This document shows positions 43,921 to 53,528 of a DNA stretch of 56,677 bases, piece after piece. How positions within the stretch are numbered: the first letter of the stretch is position 1; every line of letters begins with the position of its first letter. The stretch spans positions 235,019 to 291,695 of the forward strand of contig NZ_LOCN01000019.1 of the NCBI RefSeq assembly GCF_001574435.1, in the 5' to 3' direction. The DNA comes from Moritella sp. JT01 (lineage in GTDB: Bacteria; Pseudomonadota; Gammaproteobacteria; Enterobacterales; Moritellaceae). The notes beneath the pieces are model-generated. The model had not been told where the DNA came from, did not search any database, and saw nothing but the letters and a program-made list of their open reading frames with translations. The translations under genes were made by a program, and so were the position numbers.

Positions 43921-45504
43921 ATCATTAGCACAGCAAATATTACAATGCAGTTCGGTGCCAAGCCACTTTTCGAAAATATCTCAGTTAAGTTCGGTGGCGG
44001 TAATCGTTACGGTTTAATCGGTGCTAACGGTTGTGGTAAATCAACATTCATGAAAATCTTAGGCGGCGATTTAGATCAAAGCTCTGGTAACGTGAAGCTT
44101 GATGAAAACGAACGTCTAGGTAAATTAAGTCAGGATCAATTCGCATTCGAAAACAACACTGTACTTGATACAGTGATCATGGGCCACGCAGAAATGTGGA
44201 CAGTGAAAGAAGAACGTGACGCAATTTATGCTAACCCAGAAATGACTGAAGCAGATGGTATGCGTGTTGGCGATCTAGAAAGTGAATTCGCAGAGATGGA
44301 CGGCTACACAGCTGAATCTCGTGCGGGTGAACTACTAATCGGTGTTGGTATCCCAGTAGAACTACACTACGGCCTAATGAGCGAAGTTGCTCCAGGTTGG
44401 AAACTACGTGTACTACTAGCACAAGCACTATTCTCTGATCCAGATATTTTACTACTTGACGAACCAACGAATAACTTGGATATCGCCACGATTGACTGGT
44501 TAGAAGAAACACTAAACGCACGTCAAAGCACAATGGTAATCATCTCGCATGATCGTCATTTCTTAAACAGTGTTTGTACTCACATGGCTGATCTAGATTT
44601 CGGTGAATTACGTGTTTATCCAGGTAACTACGATGATTACATGTTTGCTTCTGCATTAGCGCGTGAGCAACTACTAACAAGCAACTCGAAAAAAGAAGCG
44701 CAAATTACAGAGCTTAAAGCATTCGTTGCTCGTTTCTCTGCAAACGCATCGAAAGCAAAACAAGCATCATCACGTGCTAAACGTCTTGATAAAATTGAGC
44801 TTGATGAAGTTAAAGTATCTAGCCGTCAAACGCCATTCATTCGTTTCGAGCAAGAAAAACAGCTTTATCGTAATGCATTAGAAGTTCAAGACCTAACAAA
44901 AGGCTTTGATGATGGCCCATTATTCTCTAACTTCAAGACGATGGTAGAAGTTGGCGAGCGTATTGCAATTATCGGTACTAATGGTGTTGGTAAAACAACA
45001 TTAATGCGTATGTTAGTAGACGAACTTACTCCAGATTCGGGTGAGTACAAATGGTCTGAAAACGTAAACATCGCTTATTATGCACAGGATCACGAATCAT
45101 ACTTCGAAGAAGATATGACGCTAATGGAGTGGATGAATCAGTGGAAAGAAAAAGGCGATGACGATCAAACTGTTCGTGGTTACCTAGGTCGTCTACTGTT
45201 CTCTAATGATGACATTAGCAAGAAAGTAAGTGTACTATCTGGTGGTGAAAAAGGCCGTATGCTTTACGGTAAATTAATGATGCAAAAACCAAATGTATTA
45301 TTAATGGATGAACCAACGAACCACATGGATATGGAATCAATTGAAGCATTGAACATAGCGCTTGAGAAATATGAAGGTACTTTACTATTCATCTCTCATG
45401 ACCGTGAGTTTGTATCTACAGTTGCGACACGTATCTGGGATATCACGCCAAACGGCATCATTGATTTCGACGGTACTTACGAAGAATACATCGCAAGCAA
45501 ATAA
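43921..45504 (+). CDS. ybiT: ABC-F ATPase YbiT, apparently started at AUC
   Basis: This soluble ABC-F protein has two ATPase domains: GANGCGKST and GTNGVGKTT (Walker A), and two [12 protein letters not shown] / [12 protein letters not shown] sites. ABC-F proteins act on ribosomes. Family members start M-I/L-V/S-S...-NVTMQFG. Here the codons before MQFG read ATC ATT AGC ACA GCA AAT ATT ACA, and AGGAG (43908-43912) is 8 bases before the ATC at 43921. An in-frame TAG at 43891 leaves no ATG, GTG or TTG before it. The first ATG (43945) is 32 bases from the AGGAG and would cut eight conserved residues. AUC at 43921 or AUU at 43924 is therefore the likely start, unless the base is a sequence error. 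Confidence 0.93.
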   Translation: MISTANITMQFGAKPLFENISVKFGGGNRYGLIGANGCGKSTFMKILGGDLDQSSGNVKLDENERLGKLSQDQFAFENNTVLDTVIMGHAEMWTVKEERDAIYANPEMTEADGMRVGDLESEFAEMDGYTAESRAGELLIGVGIPVELHYGLMSEVAPGWKLRVLLAQALFSDPDILLLDEPTNNLDIATIDWLEETLNARQSTMVIISHDRHFLNSVCTHMADLDFGELRVYPGNYDDYMFASALAREQLLTSNSKKEAQITELKAFVARFSANASKAKQASSRAKRLDKIELDEVKVSSRQTPFIRFEQEKQLYRNALEVQDLTKGFDDGPLFSNFKTMVEVGERIAIIGTNGVGKTTLMRMLVDELTPDSGEYKWSENVNIAYYAQDHESYFEEDMTLMEWMNQWKEKGDDDQTVRGYLGRLLFSNDDISKKVSVLSGGEKGRMLYGKLMMQKPNVLLMDEPTNHMDMESIEALNIALEKYEGTLLFISHDREFVSTVATRIWDITPNGIIDFDGTYEEYIASK

Positions 45505-45565
45505 TAAGCATTAACCGAGCAATCGGTGCTTGTTTTAAGTGAGTGAATGATTGATTAAAAAATAG

Positions 45566-45598
45566 AAAAGGCCATCACATTATGTGATGGCCTTTTTT
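45566..45598. terminator. terminator between ybiT and the MFS gene
   Basis: AAAAGGCCATCACA and TGTGATGGCCTTTT form a perfect 14-bp stem with loop TTA and a T run; the convergent MFS gene can use the other strand. Confidence 0.9.
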
Positions 45599-45614
45599 GT
45601 ACCTGCGTCCCGCC

Positions 45615-46811
45615 TTAAGCTGCGTTATTGCTCACGCTTGATTCTGATTTGTACGTCACTGGTATGAAGCGACTGAGTATCAAAGATAAGCAAGCAATCG
45701 CCGCGCCAGCGTAAAATACTAACGATGGATTATATAACCAGATCATGCCGAAAATCACCGGAATAACGACAGCAGCAATATGATTAATCGAGAAACTCAC
45801 GCCCATGCTACCGGCAATATCTTTCGGATCGGCAATCTTCTGGAAATAGGTTTTTAATGCAATCGCCATTGCAAAGAATAAGTGATCAATAATATACAGC
45901 ACGGCGGCAAACTCTGCTGACTCTACCAAGGCGTAACCAATAAACACAAAGATAAGTCCGGTATATTCGAATGTTAATGCGCGACGCTCACCTACACGAC
46001 CAATCCATGCGCCGATTTTAGGCCCTAAATACAGATTAATGACATGATTGAGCATGAATAGTGCGGTGATTTCAGGTACACCGTAACCGAATTTTTCGAC
46101 CATGAGGAAACTTGCGAAGACGATAAATATTTGTCGGCGGGCACCCGCTAAAAAAGTCAGCAAGTAATACAAGCTGTAGCGCTTACGCAAGATGAGTTTT
46201 TTGTGTTGTACATGGGTATTTTGGACTTTAGGTCTATGGGTTGCGAGCCAAGCGGTGATTACCAGCCCGAGCAGTCCACATGCCATGTATACGGTTACAT
46301 AGTCTGCCTCAAACACGGTGAACGCCAGCCAAATACCCGCAAAGGTAAAGAGGGCTGCAAATGATTTCACCGCGAGTAGGCGACCCAGTTGCGCAGGGGC
46401 TTCGGCTTTACTAAACCATTGCAGGCTCAATGATTGGTTGATGGTTTCGTAATAATGGAAACCCACAGACATAAGCACGGTTGTGGCATATAAGCCATAA
46501 ACAGAGGGAAAAAATCCCGTTATCGCCACCCCAATCGAGAGCAAGGATAAGGCAATAATGGCAAATACTTGTTCTTTTAGTATCAGCAATACAAATGCAG
46601 CCGTGAAAGCAAGTAACCCTGGGATCTCACGTATCGATTGTAAGGTGCCTATTTCGGCCCCTGTAAATGCGGCATTCTCGATAGCAAAGTTATTCAGTAG
46701 TGCGTTCCATGCCGAAAAGGTCATCGACATGACAATACCGGCAAGGGCGAGAAAAACAAATGGGCTTTCTTTGGAGAAGGATGTAAAAATTGATTTAGGC
46801 AATGGTTTCAT
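45615..46811 (-). CDS. MFS transporter of unknown substrate
   Basis: This 398-aa protein has about 12 hydrophobic helices with MFS spacing. The first-half loops are atypical: the usual loop 2-3 motif is replaced by SIREIPGLLAF. A polar central loop contains THRPKVQNTHVQHKKL. RVGERRALTFEYTG lies in the loop after the eighth helix. No motif points to a substrate. It is a single gene convergent with ybiT. The gap to the next gene (46812-47062) holds nothing recognisable. Confidence 0.8.
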   Translation of the reverse strand: MKPLPKSIFTSFSKESPFVFLALAGIVMSMTFSAWNALLNNFAIENAAFTGAEIGTLQSIREIPGLLAFTAAFVLLILKEQVFAIIALSLLSIGVAITGFFPSVYGLYATTVLMSVGFHYYETINQSLSLQWFSKAEAPAQLGRLLAVKSFAALFTFAGIWLAFTVFEADYVTVYMACGLLGLVITAWLATHRPKVQNTHVQHKKLILRKRYSLYYLLTFLAGARRQIFIVFASFLMVEKFGYGVPEITALFMLNHVINLYLGPKIGAWIGRVGERRALTFEYTGLIFVFIGYALVESAEFAAVLYIIDHLFFAMAIALKTYFQKIADPKDIAGSMGVSFSINHIAAVVIPVIFGMIWLYNPSLVFYAGAAIACLSLILSRFIPVTYKSESSVSNNAA

Positions 46812-47062
46812 GGCTATCGACTGCTAATTGGCTGGGAGACAGTTAGATTAGCATTGTTATTAGTATAGTTATAACCTTTACGCCTCGCGTACTGGGAATC
46901 GTATATGGTAGTGAGAGGGGGAGGAGGTGGCTTGTTTATTAAAACAAAGCACCAAAACGAGCGAGCTTGTTTACTTGGTGCTTTGTCTAAATATTGATAT
47001 CCGCTTATTAGATTTATTTAGGGCGCGGATTATCGTGTAGGTGTATAGCGTTCGATTTCTTC

Positions 47063-47365
47063 TTATTTTTCGTTAACAGCTTTTGTTATTGCTTTAATTT
47101 TTTTGCTAATTTCACGGCGTTCTTTAGATAGTTCAGCACCGGTAATGATGTGGTCATCAACACGGTCTTCATAATCTGATTTCATGTTCGCAATGATTTC
47201 AACAATCTCTGCTTGAGTCATTTCTGGCGCAAGATAATCAAGTAGATTATCAAGTAGATCGACACGTTTTTGGTTATCACGGATCTTCTTCGCGTTATCG
47301 AGGATCTCACGTTTTAGCTTGTTTTTACGACGAGCACTTTTTACTGCATCAAAAGCATTATTCAT
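47063..47365 (-). CDS. small charged, helical hypothetical protein
   Basis: The 100-aa protein is almost all charged helix, with heptad-like stretches ([20 protein letters not shown] and [20 protein letters not shown]). It is probably cytoplasmic and coiled-coil. The central [20 protein letters not shown] hints at a small helix bundle. I do not recognise the family. It stands alone between divergently placed genes. Confidence 0.7.
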   Translation of the reverse strand: MNNAFDAVKSARRKNKLKREILDNAKKIRDNQKRVDLLDNLLDYLAPEMTQAEIVEIIANMKSDYEDRVDDHIITGAELSKERREISKKIKAITKAVNEK

Positions 47366-47570
47366 TTGTACACCCTATTGTTCATGAAAAGTTATTAAAA
47401 GAAATCCTCTTTAATTTAACAGGATAATGTCCTAAAAGCTCTGTGTTTTTGACCTAATTAGAGCCAACTTTAAAATTTTTGCACTACATCAAGAATGGTT
47501 ATTTTATAAACCACCCAGTAAAAATGTGGCTTGTGTTATTATTACGTGATAACTCATTGAAGGAATTACC

Positions 47571-48149
47571 ATGCAATATCAAGATCTAACTCAGCAGTGG
47601 CCGGCATTCTCTAAAGCGATTTTAGCATTCTCACATCAACTTGGTTTACTTGAACAATCAAACTCAAAAACTGATGCGTTATGGTGTGATCATATCGCAT
47701 TGCGGGTTAATGATATTGCAATCGCAGAGTCACTACTGGCTGAGTTTAAACAACGTGGTAAGGTTATTTCTGACAGCATTATTAACGGTCGACCGATATA
47801 TATAATAGTATTAGATAAGCCGTTAACGTTAGATGATTGGCAGATTGATTGTGTCGAACTGCCGTTTCCTGCCAAGCATTATCCCCAACAAGGTTGGGAA
47901 CACATTGAGTTAGTGTTACCGGGTAATGCGACTAATATGGCAGAGCTAGAACAGGCATTACGCCTGATTAATCCTGATATCGATAGGATGTTAGCGAATG
48001 ACCGCAGCATTAAAATTAAACGTTCATCACCACAGGCAGCAGGTGAAACATTAGCAAACCCTACGATTGCATTTAAACAAGGTGATATCTGCATCAAGGT
48101 ACATAGTGCGGGCATTAAAGCTGTTGTTGCGAGTGAATCTACGGCATAA
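47571..48149 (+). CDS. yecM: YecM-family protein (VOC-like fold)
   Basis: The 192-aa protein follows E. coli YecM (188 aa): DHIALRVNDIAIAE, GRPIYIIVLDKPL, and GWEHIELVLPG with the family's His and Glu. YecM has a structure related to isomerases and oxygenases that bind metal, but its reaction is not established. AAGGAA lies 6 bases before the ATG. A Fur-like box follows directly, in front of the next gene. Confidence 0.88.
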   Translation: MQYQDLTQQWPAFSKAILAFSHQLGLLEQSNSKTDALWCDHIALRVNDIAIAESLLAEFKQRGKVISDSIINGRPIYIIVLDKPLTLDDWQIDCVELPFPAKHYPQQGWEHIELVLPGNATNMAELEQALRLINPDIDRMLANDRSIKIKRSSPQAAGETLANPTIAFKQGDICIKVHSAGIKAVVASESTA

Positions 48150-48153
48150 TAAT

Positions 48154-48172
48154 ACAATTGATAATCATTCTC
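48154..48172 (+). promoter_or_regulatory. Fur-box-like site before the ABC exporter
   Basis: ACAATTGATAATCATTCTC matches the 19-bp Fur consensus at about 13-14 positions, with a perfect GATAATCATT core. It lies 35 bases before the ABC exporter ATG. Iron control of that exporter (and msrB) is inferred. Confidence 0.55.
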
Positions 48173-48206
48173 AAAAGCATTAGGTAAACGTGGTTTTATA
48201 TAAATT

Positions 48207-50051
48207 ATGATAAAAGAAAATACGCAATTTGAATCGAAATCTCAGCAACATGATCAACAAAAAAAGGGTACACGTATTAGCTGGCAGTTGATCCGACAAC
48301 GTGTATTACGCCAAAAGAAACCATTAATTACTGCCCATATTATTGCCGTTTTTGCCACCTTAGTCAGTGTCCCTATTCCGCTGATGATGCCTTTACTCGT
48401 GGACGAAGTATTGTTAGAAAAACCCGGTGCGGCGGTACAAGCAATGCAAAATATGTTCCCTGAATCATGGTGGGGGCCGCAACTGTATATTCTGGCAATC
48501 CTTGGTTTTGTGGTGTTGCTACGCTTGTCTAGTTTAGTCTTGTCGGTATGGCAAGCGAGACAATTTACCATCATTGGTAAGAACTTAAGCTTCTACATTC
48601 GTAATAAATTAATGCACCATTTACCGCTGGTATCATTAACTGAGTATGAAACGCAGGGCTCGGGCGGGATCAGCTCTCGTTGTATCACCGATGTTGAAAC
48701 TATCGATAAATTCTTAGCTGAGACCTTATCTAAGTTCCTAGTCAGTATGCTCACCATTATCGGTACGGCTGCGATCTTGTTATGGATTGATTGGCAGTTA
48801 GGTTTAATCATCTTATTGTTGAATCCGGCAGTTATCTATTTTTCTCGTTCGTTTGGTAAGCGGATTAAAAATTTAAAAACACGTGAAAATGCCGCCTTTG
48901 AAGCATTCCAAGAAGCGCTAATTGATACCTTAGATGCAATCCAACAGTTGCGTACTGCGCAACGTGAGAAACAATATTTTAGCCGTGTTATTGATGCGGC
49001 GAGTGAGTTACGTCATAGCGCGATCCAATCACAATGGAAAACCGATGCGGTTAACCGTCTAAGCTTCACTATCTTCTTAATTGGTTTTGAAGTGTTCCGT
49101 GCGATCGCTATGTTGATGGTCGTTTTTGCTGATCTGACTATTGGTCAGATCTTCGCGGTATTTGGTTACCTGTGGTTTATGATGGGACCGGTACAAGAAT
49201 TATTAAGTATTCAATATACCTACTTTGCAGCCTCGGCGGCATTGAAACGATTAAACGGCGTGTTCGAATTAACACAAGAGCCACAACATCCGTGTGTGGT
49301 TGATCCGTTTTCAGGTCAAGAAGGCGTAACGGTTGAATTCAAAGATGTGTGTTTTGCTTACAATAGTGAAAACAAAGTGATCCGTAATGTAAACTTAGTG
49401 ATCCCGAAAGGTAAGAAAGTCGCGATTGTTGCTGTGAGCGGAGGTGGTAAATCGACACTGGTGCAATTGCTATTGGGTTTATATGAGAAACAGCAAGGCG
49501 AGATCTTAATTAACGATGTGCCGCTAAACCAGATTGGTTATGATAAAGTACGTGAAAATATTGCCACGGTATTACAGCAACCTATCTTGTTTAACACCTC
49601 GATACGTGAAAATTTATCTATGGGTAATAGTTTTACCGATGATGAATTATGGCAAGCACTGCAAGTCGCAGAAATGGCAGACACAATTAAACAACTGGGT
49701 CATGGATTAGATACCTTAGTCGGACGTAATGGTGTGCGTCTTTCTGGTGGTCAACGCCAGCGTTTAGCGATTGCGAGAATGGTATTAAGTAAACCACAAA
49801 TGGTGGTATTTGATGAAGCAACATCGGCATTAGATACCGAAACCGAAAGTCGTTTACACCACAACCTTAGCGAATTTTTAGAAGACAGAACGACATTAAT
49901 TATAGCCCATAGACTTAGCGCAATTAAACAGGCTGACTTGATCTATGTGCTCGACGATGGCGAAATAAGCCAGTCAGGACAACATCATGAATTATTACAG
50001 GTTGAAGGGCTTTATCAAACATTGTACGGTCGCTTACAATCTACTCATTAA
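48207..50051 (+). CDS. ABC exporter, fused membrane and ATPase domains
   Basis: The 614-aa half-transporter has a six-helix type IV exporter domain (~45-345) and a C-terminal ATPase. The signature is RLSGGQRQRLAIARM, Walker B MVVFDEATSALD, and the switch His in IIAHRLS. Walker A reads AVSGGGKST: the first Gly of GxxGxGKS/T is Ala, a mild departure that may still work. Substrates of this MsbA-like group include lipids, peptides and siderophores. The Fur-like box upstream suggests an iron-linked cargo. msrB starts 20 bases after its stop. Confidence 0.88.
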   Translation: MIKENTQFESKSQQHDQQKKGTRISWQLIRQRVLRQKKPLITAHIIAVFATLVSVPIPLMMPLLVDEVLLEKPGAAVQAMQNMFPESWWGPQLYILAILGFVVLLRLSSLVLSVWQARQFTIIGKNLSFYIRNKLMHHLPLVSLTEYETQGSGGISSRCITDVETIDKFLAETLSKFLVSMLTIIGTAAILLWIDWQLGLIILLLNPAVIYFSRSFGKRIKNLKTRENAAFEAFQEALIDTLDAIQQLRTAQREKQYFSRVIDAASELRHSAIQSQWKTDAVNRLSFTIFLIGFEVFRAIAMLMVVFADLTIGQIFAVFGYLWFMMGPVQELLSIQYTYFAASAALKRLNGVFELTQEPQHPCVVDPFSGQEGVTVEFKDVCFAYNSENKVIRNVNLVIPKGKKVAIVAVSGGGKSTLVQLLLGLYEKQQGEILINDVPLNQIGYDKVRENIATVLQQPILFNTSIRENLSMGNSFTDDELWQALQVAEMADTIKQLGHGLDTLVGRNGVRLSGGQRQRLAIARMVLSKPQMVVFDEATSALDTETESRLHHNLSEFLEDRTTLIIAHRLSAIKQADLIYVLDDGEISQSGQHHELLQVEGLYQTLYGRLQSTH

Positions 50052-50070
50052 CCGTGAGGACAAAAAGAGT

Positions 50071-50505
50071 ATGAATAAAGAGATAAAGAACACAGATAAA
50101 AGCAGTATTACAGTGACTAAAACTGATGCCGAGTGGCAAGCAGAGTTAACGGATGAAGAGTTTCACGTGTGCCGTAAAAAAGGCACAGAGCATCCTTACA
50201 CGGGGACGCTGTTAAACAATGAGACCGTGGGTGTATATCACTGCAAATGCTGTGGTAGTGCGTTATTTACCAGTGATAGCAAGTTTAATTCGGGCTGCGG
50301 TTGGCCAAGCTTTGATAAAGAGATTAAATCAGGCGCAGTGGTGTATACCGAAGACAGCAGTTTAGCCATGCAACGCATTGAAGTGACGTGCAGTAACTGT
50401 GATTCGCATTTAGGACATGTATTTCCGGATGGACCAACAGAGACAGGTCAACGTTTTTGCATTAACTCGATATCGATGGGTTTTAATGCCAATAGCAAAG
50501 ACTAG
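50071..50505 (+). CDS. msrB: peptide-methionine (R)-S-oxide reductase MsrB
   Basis: MsrB repairs oxidised methionine. The 144-aa protein has the zinc CxxC pairs CKCCGS and CSNCDSHLGHVFPDG, GCGWPSF, and the catalytic Cys in GQRFCINSISM. I chose the ATG at 50071 because the family starts near here; the frame is open 28 codons further up, inside the ABC gene. It lies 20 bases after that gene and may share its Fur-type control. Confidence 0.96.
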   Translation: MNKEIKNTDKSSITVTKTDAEWQAELTDEEFHVCRKKGTEHPYTGTLLNNETVGVYHCKCCGSALFTSDSKFNSGCGWPSFDKEIKSGAVVYTEDSSLAMQRIEVTCSNCDSHLGHVFPDGPTETGQRFCINSISMGFNANSKD

Positions 50506-50555
50506 GTCATTAAGCTAGAACGCTAAAGCGATCGTCACAAAATAGTCGATGAAGC

Positions 50556-50613
50556 ATATACCCAAGTTGTTGTTAGGTGTTGAGCACAATACCATGCAAT
50601 AATTTGGGTATAT
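50556..50613. repeat. inverted repeat between msrB and selO
   Basis: ATATACCCAA (50556-50565) and TTGGGTATAT (50604-50613) are perfect 10-bp arms around a 38-base loop. It has the look of a small dispersed palindromic element or of a long-loop terminator for msrB. Confidence 0.5.
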
Positions 50614-50645
50614 TTATATAAAGTCTTTAACCGCAGGGATAATCT

Positions 50646-52190
50646 GTGAGCATCGTTAATAAGCCAGTAGACAGCCATGAGCAAACCGATAGGCTTGATA
50701 AGCTGACAAGTATTGATTCACTGAACTGTGATAATCACTATGCGACGTTGCCCGCGCATTTTTATAACAAGCAAATGCCAGATGGGATCAGCGACCCGAA
50801 AATGGTCAGTCTAAACCCGCAAGTATTAGCCTTGTTAGGGTTCGATACTGCTGTTGCTGATAGTGATGCGTTATTGCAGCTATGTTCTGGTAACTATCTA
50901 CCAAGCGGTTTCGAACCCCTGGCTATGAAGTATACCGGTCATCAGTTTGGTCACTACAACCCGGATCTCGGTGACGGTCGTGGTTTGCTGTTAGCGCAAG
51001 TTAAAGGTAATGATACTAGTGGCGATAGTTGCAATAACACGACTTGGGATCTGCATTTAAAAGGTGCAGGCCGAACGCCTTATAGCCGTCAAGGTGATGG
51101 TCGCGCAGTATTACGTTCAAGTATTCGCGAGTATTTATGCAGTGCGGCAATGCAAGGGTTAGGTATTCCAACAACACAAGCATTAAGTGTGGTTGTTGGT
51201 AGTGATACGGTGATGCGAGAGCAAGTTGAACAAGCCGCCATGGTGGTGCGTGTTGCAGAATCGCATGTGCGTTTTGGTCACTTTGAACATTTTTATTATA
51301 CCCAGCGTTTAGACGATTTAAAGCTGATGTTGGATTACACTCTAACCAAGCATTTCCCTGATGCCTTAAACGAAGAAGTACCTTACTTGGCGTTTTATAA
51401 GCAAGTGATGACCACTACTGCGGAGTTAATGGCACATTGGCAAGCGGTTGGTTTTGTTCATGGGGTGATGAATACCGATAACATGTCGATCTTAGGGCAA
51501 ACCTTTGATTATGGCCCGTTTGCGTTTCAGGATAACTTCGATCCCGCTTATGTTTGTAATCACACCGATTATTCGGGTCGCTATGCCTTTAATCAGCAAC
51601 CACAAGTGGGTTATTGGAATTTAATGGCGTTAGGCCGAGCCCTGACTCCGTTCGTTGATATCGATCCGTTAAATGCAGTGCTACAAACTTATGATGATAT
51701 ATTTTTAGCGAAATTTCGTGAGTTGATGCGTGGTAAACTCGGTTTACAACAAGTGCATGATACGGATGGTGAGTTGATTAAACACTTGTTGGAAATATTG
51801 GCCGGTAGCGCAGTGGACTATACCTATTTTTTCCGTCTATTAAGTGATTTTAATAGCGCTGAGGATGCTGATAATAGCCTAATACGCGATCAGTTTATTG
51901 ACCGAGAGGCATTTGATGTTTGGGCGGTTAAATATCAGCAACGTTTAGTCTTAGAATCGAGCGTAGATGAACTGCGTAAAGTGAGCATGAACCAAGTTAA
52001 CCCTAAGTATATTTTACGTAATTACTTAGCGCAGCAAGCGATCACGCAAGCAACTGACTACGACTACAGCTTGGTGAATGAGTTACTTGAAGTATTATCG
52101 AATCCGTTTGCCGAACACCCTGAGTTTGAAAAGCTCGCTGCATTACCTCCTGAGTGGGGACGCAAGATGGTGTTGAGCTGTTCGTCTTAG
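50646..52190 (+). CDS. selO: SelO/YdiU-family protein AMPylase
   Basis: SelO is a kinase-fold enzyme that transfers AMP to protein Ser, Thr and Tyr and is linked to redox stress. The 514-aa protein has GHQFGHYNPDLGDGRG, GAGRTPYSRQGDGRAVLRSS, GVMNTDNMSILGQTFDYGPF with the metal-binding Asn and Asp, and NQQPQVGYWNL. It ends in CSS, like E. coli YdiU (478 aa). The start is GTG at 50646 with AGGGA 7 bases before it. The neighbour msrB also serves redox repair. Confidence 0.94.
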   Translation: MSIVNKPVDSHEQTDRLDKLTSIDSLNCDNHYATLPAHFYNKQMPDGISDPKMVSLNPQVLALLGFDTAVADSDALLQLCSGNYLPSGFEPLAMKYTGHQFGHYNPDLGDGRGLLLAQVKGNDTSGDSCNNTTWDLHLKGAGRTPYSRQGDGRAVLRSSIREYLCSAAMQGLGIPTTQALSVVVGSDTVMREQVEQAAMVVRVAESHVRFGHFEHFYYTQRLDDLKLMLDYTLTKHFPDALNEEVPYLAFYKQVMTTTAELMAHWQAVGFVHGVMNTDNMSILGQTFDYGPFAFQDNFDPAYVCNHTDYSGRYAFNQQPQVGYWNLMALGRALTPFVDIDPLNAVLQTYDDIFLAKFRELMRGKLGLQQVHDTDGELIKHLLEILAGSAVDYTYFFRLLSDFNSAEDADNSLIRDQFIDREAFDVWAVKYQQRLVLESSVDELRKVSMNQVNPKYILRNYLAQQAITQATDYDYSLVNELLEVLSNPFAEHPEFEKLAALPPEWGRKMVLSCSS

Positions 52191-52273
52191 TCGCAAGCTA
52201 GTCAATTTAGGGAATAACTATTCCCTATTTTTTAACGTATTATATTTTCAGGTTTAATAACCACAAGGATTCA

Positions 52274-52561
52274 ATGATGAATTTAGATAAAGCAAAAAAG
52301 CGTATCGAAAAATTAGTTAAGAAAGGTTTTAAAGGTTATCCGTTAGTCGCGTTAGCGTACTTTGGTGAAACGAAGGATGCTGCAACCGAAGTTGTTGTGA
52401 CGTTCACGTTAGAAGAGGGCGCGGAACCACAAGCACAAAAGTTTGTGAGCAAAAGTGATGCCCGAGAAGATGAAACGATTCAATCTGTGCTTGTTAAAAC
52501 AATCGAACGTACTAATGCGAGCACAGTGACTCAAGTTGAAGGTGTGTCGCTCATTAAATAA
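52274..52561 (+). CDS. conserved hypothetical protein, 95 aa
   Basis: The small protein is rich in Lys and Glu: KKRIEKLVKKGFKGYPLVAL, AYFGETKDAATEVVVTFTLE, then KSDAREDETIQSVLVKTIER. The pattern suggests an alpha/beta fold with a basic N-terminal helix. I recall similar proteins in marine gammaproteobacteria but no function. The start is ATG at 52274 or 52277, with AAGGA upstream. It follows selO by 83 bases. Confidence 0.75.
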   Translation: MMNLDKAKKRIEKLVKKGFKGYPLVALAYFGETKDAATEVVVTFTLEEGAEPQAQKFVSKSDAREDETIQSVLVKTIERTNASTVTQVEGVSLIK

Positions 52562-52609
52562 AGGATTATAACGGGATGAACTCATCTCTAGGATAGGGAT
52601 ATCAAATTA

Positions 52610-53167
52610 ATGAGACATAAGAATAAAGGCTTTACCCTTATCGAGTTGGTTATCGTGATCATTATACTCGGCGTGCTTGCCGCGGTCGCAATCCCTCGAT
52701 TTATCAATATCCAGCAAGGCGCTCGAATAGCTGCGATTAAGGGTATTGCTGGTAACTTTAGCTTTGTTGTTGAGCAAGTTCGTTATGCCGCGATCATGCA
52801 AGGTGTCGAGGACCGATCCAGCGTCAAAGTGACTATCGGTGATGTCGAAATAAATACCTACTTTGGTAAGCCACAAGAGATCTGGGATAATGCGTTAGCA
52901 GAGTTAATGAACAGTAATCTGCATTACCTGGGTAATGGTTATTATCAACCGACGGTTTTAGATGAGGTGTGTTCGCAAGCGCCAGCATGTGTTGTTGATC
53001 AAACGCCTGCTAGTAGTATCACTGCCGGTTACCCCCAAGGCTGGGGTATGCTGTTTGTACCAAATGGTAAATCAGTGAGGGACCAATGTTATGCATTTTA
53101 TGCATTCAGGGTGAGTAATGGGATTGTCGTATACAATGAAGTATCTACAATTGAAGACGGGTGTTAG
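52610..53167 (+). CDS. type IV pilin-like protein (prepilin N-terminus)
   Basis: The 185-aa protein has a clear prepilin signal: a short basic leader MRHKNKG, cleavage before FTLIELVIVIIILGVLAAVA, and Glu at mature position 5. Four Cys in the C-terminal half could form pilin disulfides (CSQAPAC, and DQC with the final GC). It resembles MSHA-type or minor pilins. No other pilus gene adjoins it, so it is an orphan that would rely on an assembly system elsewhere. A start-proximal AGGGA is 12 bases before the ATG. Confidence 0.88.
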   Translation: MRHKNKGFTLIELVIVIIILGVLAAVAIPRFINIQQGARIAAIKGIAGNFSFVVEQVRYAAIMQGVEDRSSVKVTIGDVEINTYFGKPQEIWDNALAELMNSNLHYLGNGYYQPTVLDEVCSQAPACVVDQTPASSITAGYPQGWGMLFVPNGKSVRDQCYAFYAFRVSNGIVVYNEVSTIEDGC

Positions 53168-53481
53168 TTTTATACTAACTAATAGTCATTTAATTCAAAA
53201 TTAATCCCATTCTCTAGTGAACTAGAACGTGCCAATGACAGGATACCAATGTATTTTCTGCTCGTATTGCAGCGTAATGTCTGAATATTCGTTCAAACAA
53301 GATTCTAATTTCAACCTCCATACCCACTAATTTAGATTTTCAACTCTACTTATGTAAAAAACTTCTTATTTACAGTGTAATTAATTTACTTTGACTTACA
53401 GTGTTAATGTCTGCTTTGTCGATATTTAATGGGGTATAGTCCTGATTTAGGTTCATTTTTTGTTTTTTTATTTCAGTGATG
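53168..53481. other. intergenic region between the pilin-like gene and the hcn control sites
   Basis: About 310 bp without a credible gene. It is AT-rich and no hairpin with a T run stands out after the pilin-like gene. The hcn regulatory sites begin at 53482. Confidence 0.5.
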
Positions 53482-53528
53482 TGTGATGTTGATCATGAAA
53501 TTAAATTAAAAATGTGATTGATGTCAAA
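53482..53528 (+). promoter_or_regulatory. tandem CRP/FNR-family sites upstream of hcnABC
   Basis: Site 1 is TGTGA-tgttga-TCATG (53482-53497; 8 of 10 CRP half-site bases). Site 2 is TGTGA-ttgatg-TCAAA (53513-53528; 9 of 10). Their starts are 31 bases apart, about three helical turns. A -10-like GATACT lies at 53551-53556, which would place site 2 near -42, the class II activation position. TTGAT half-sites of FNR/ANR type overlap both. Binding is inferred. Confidence 0.5.
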
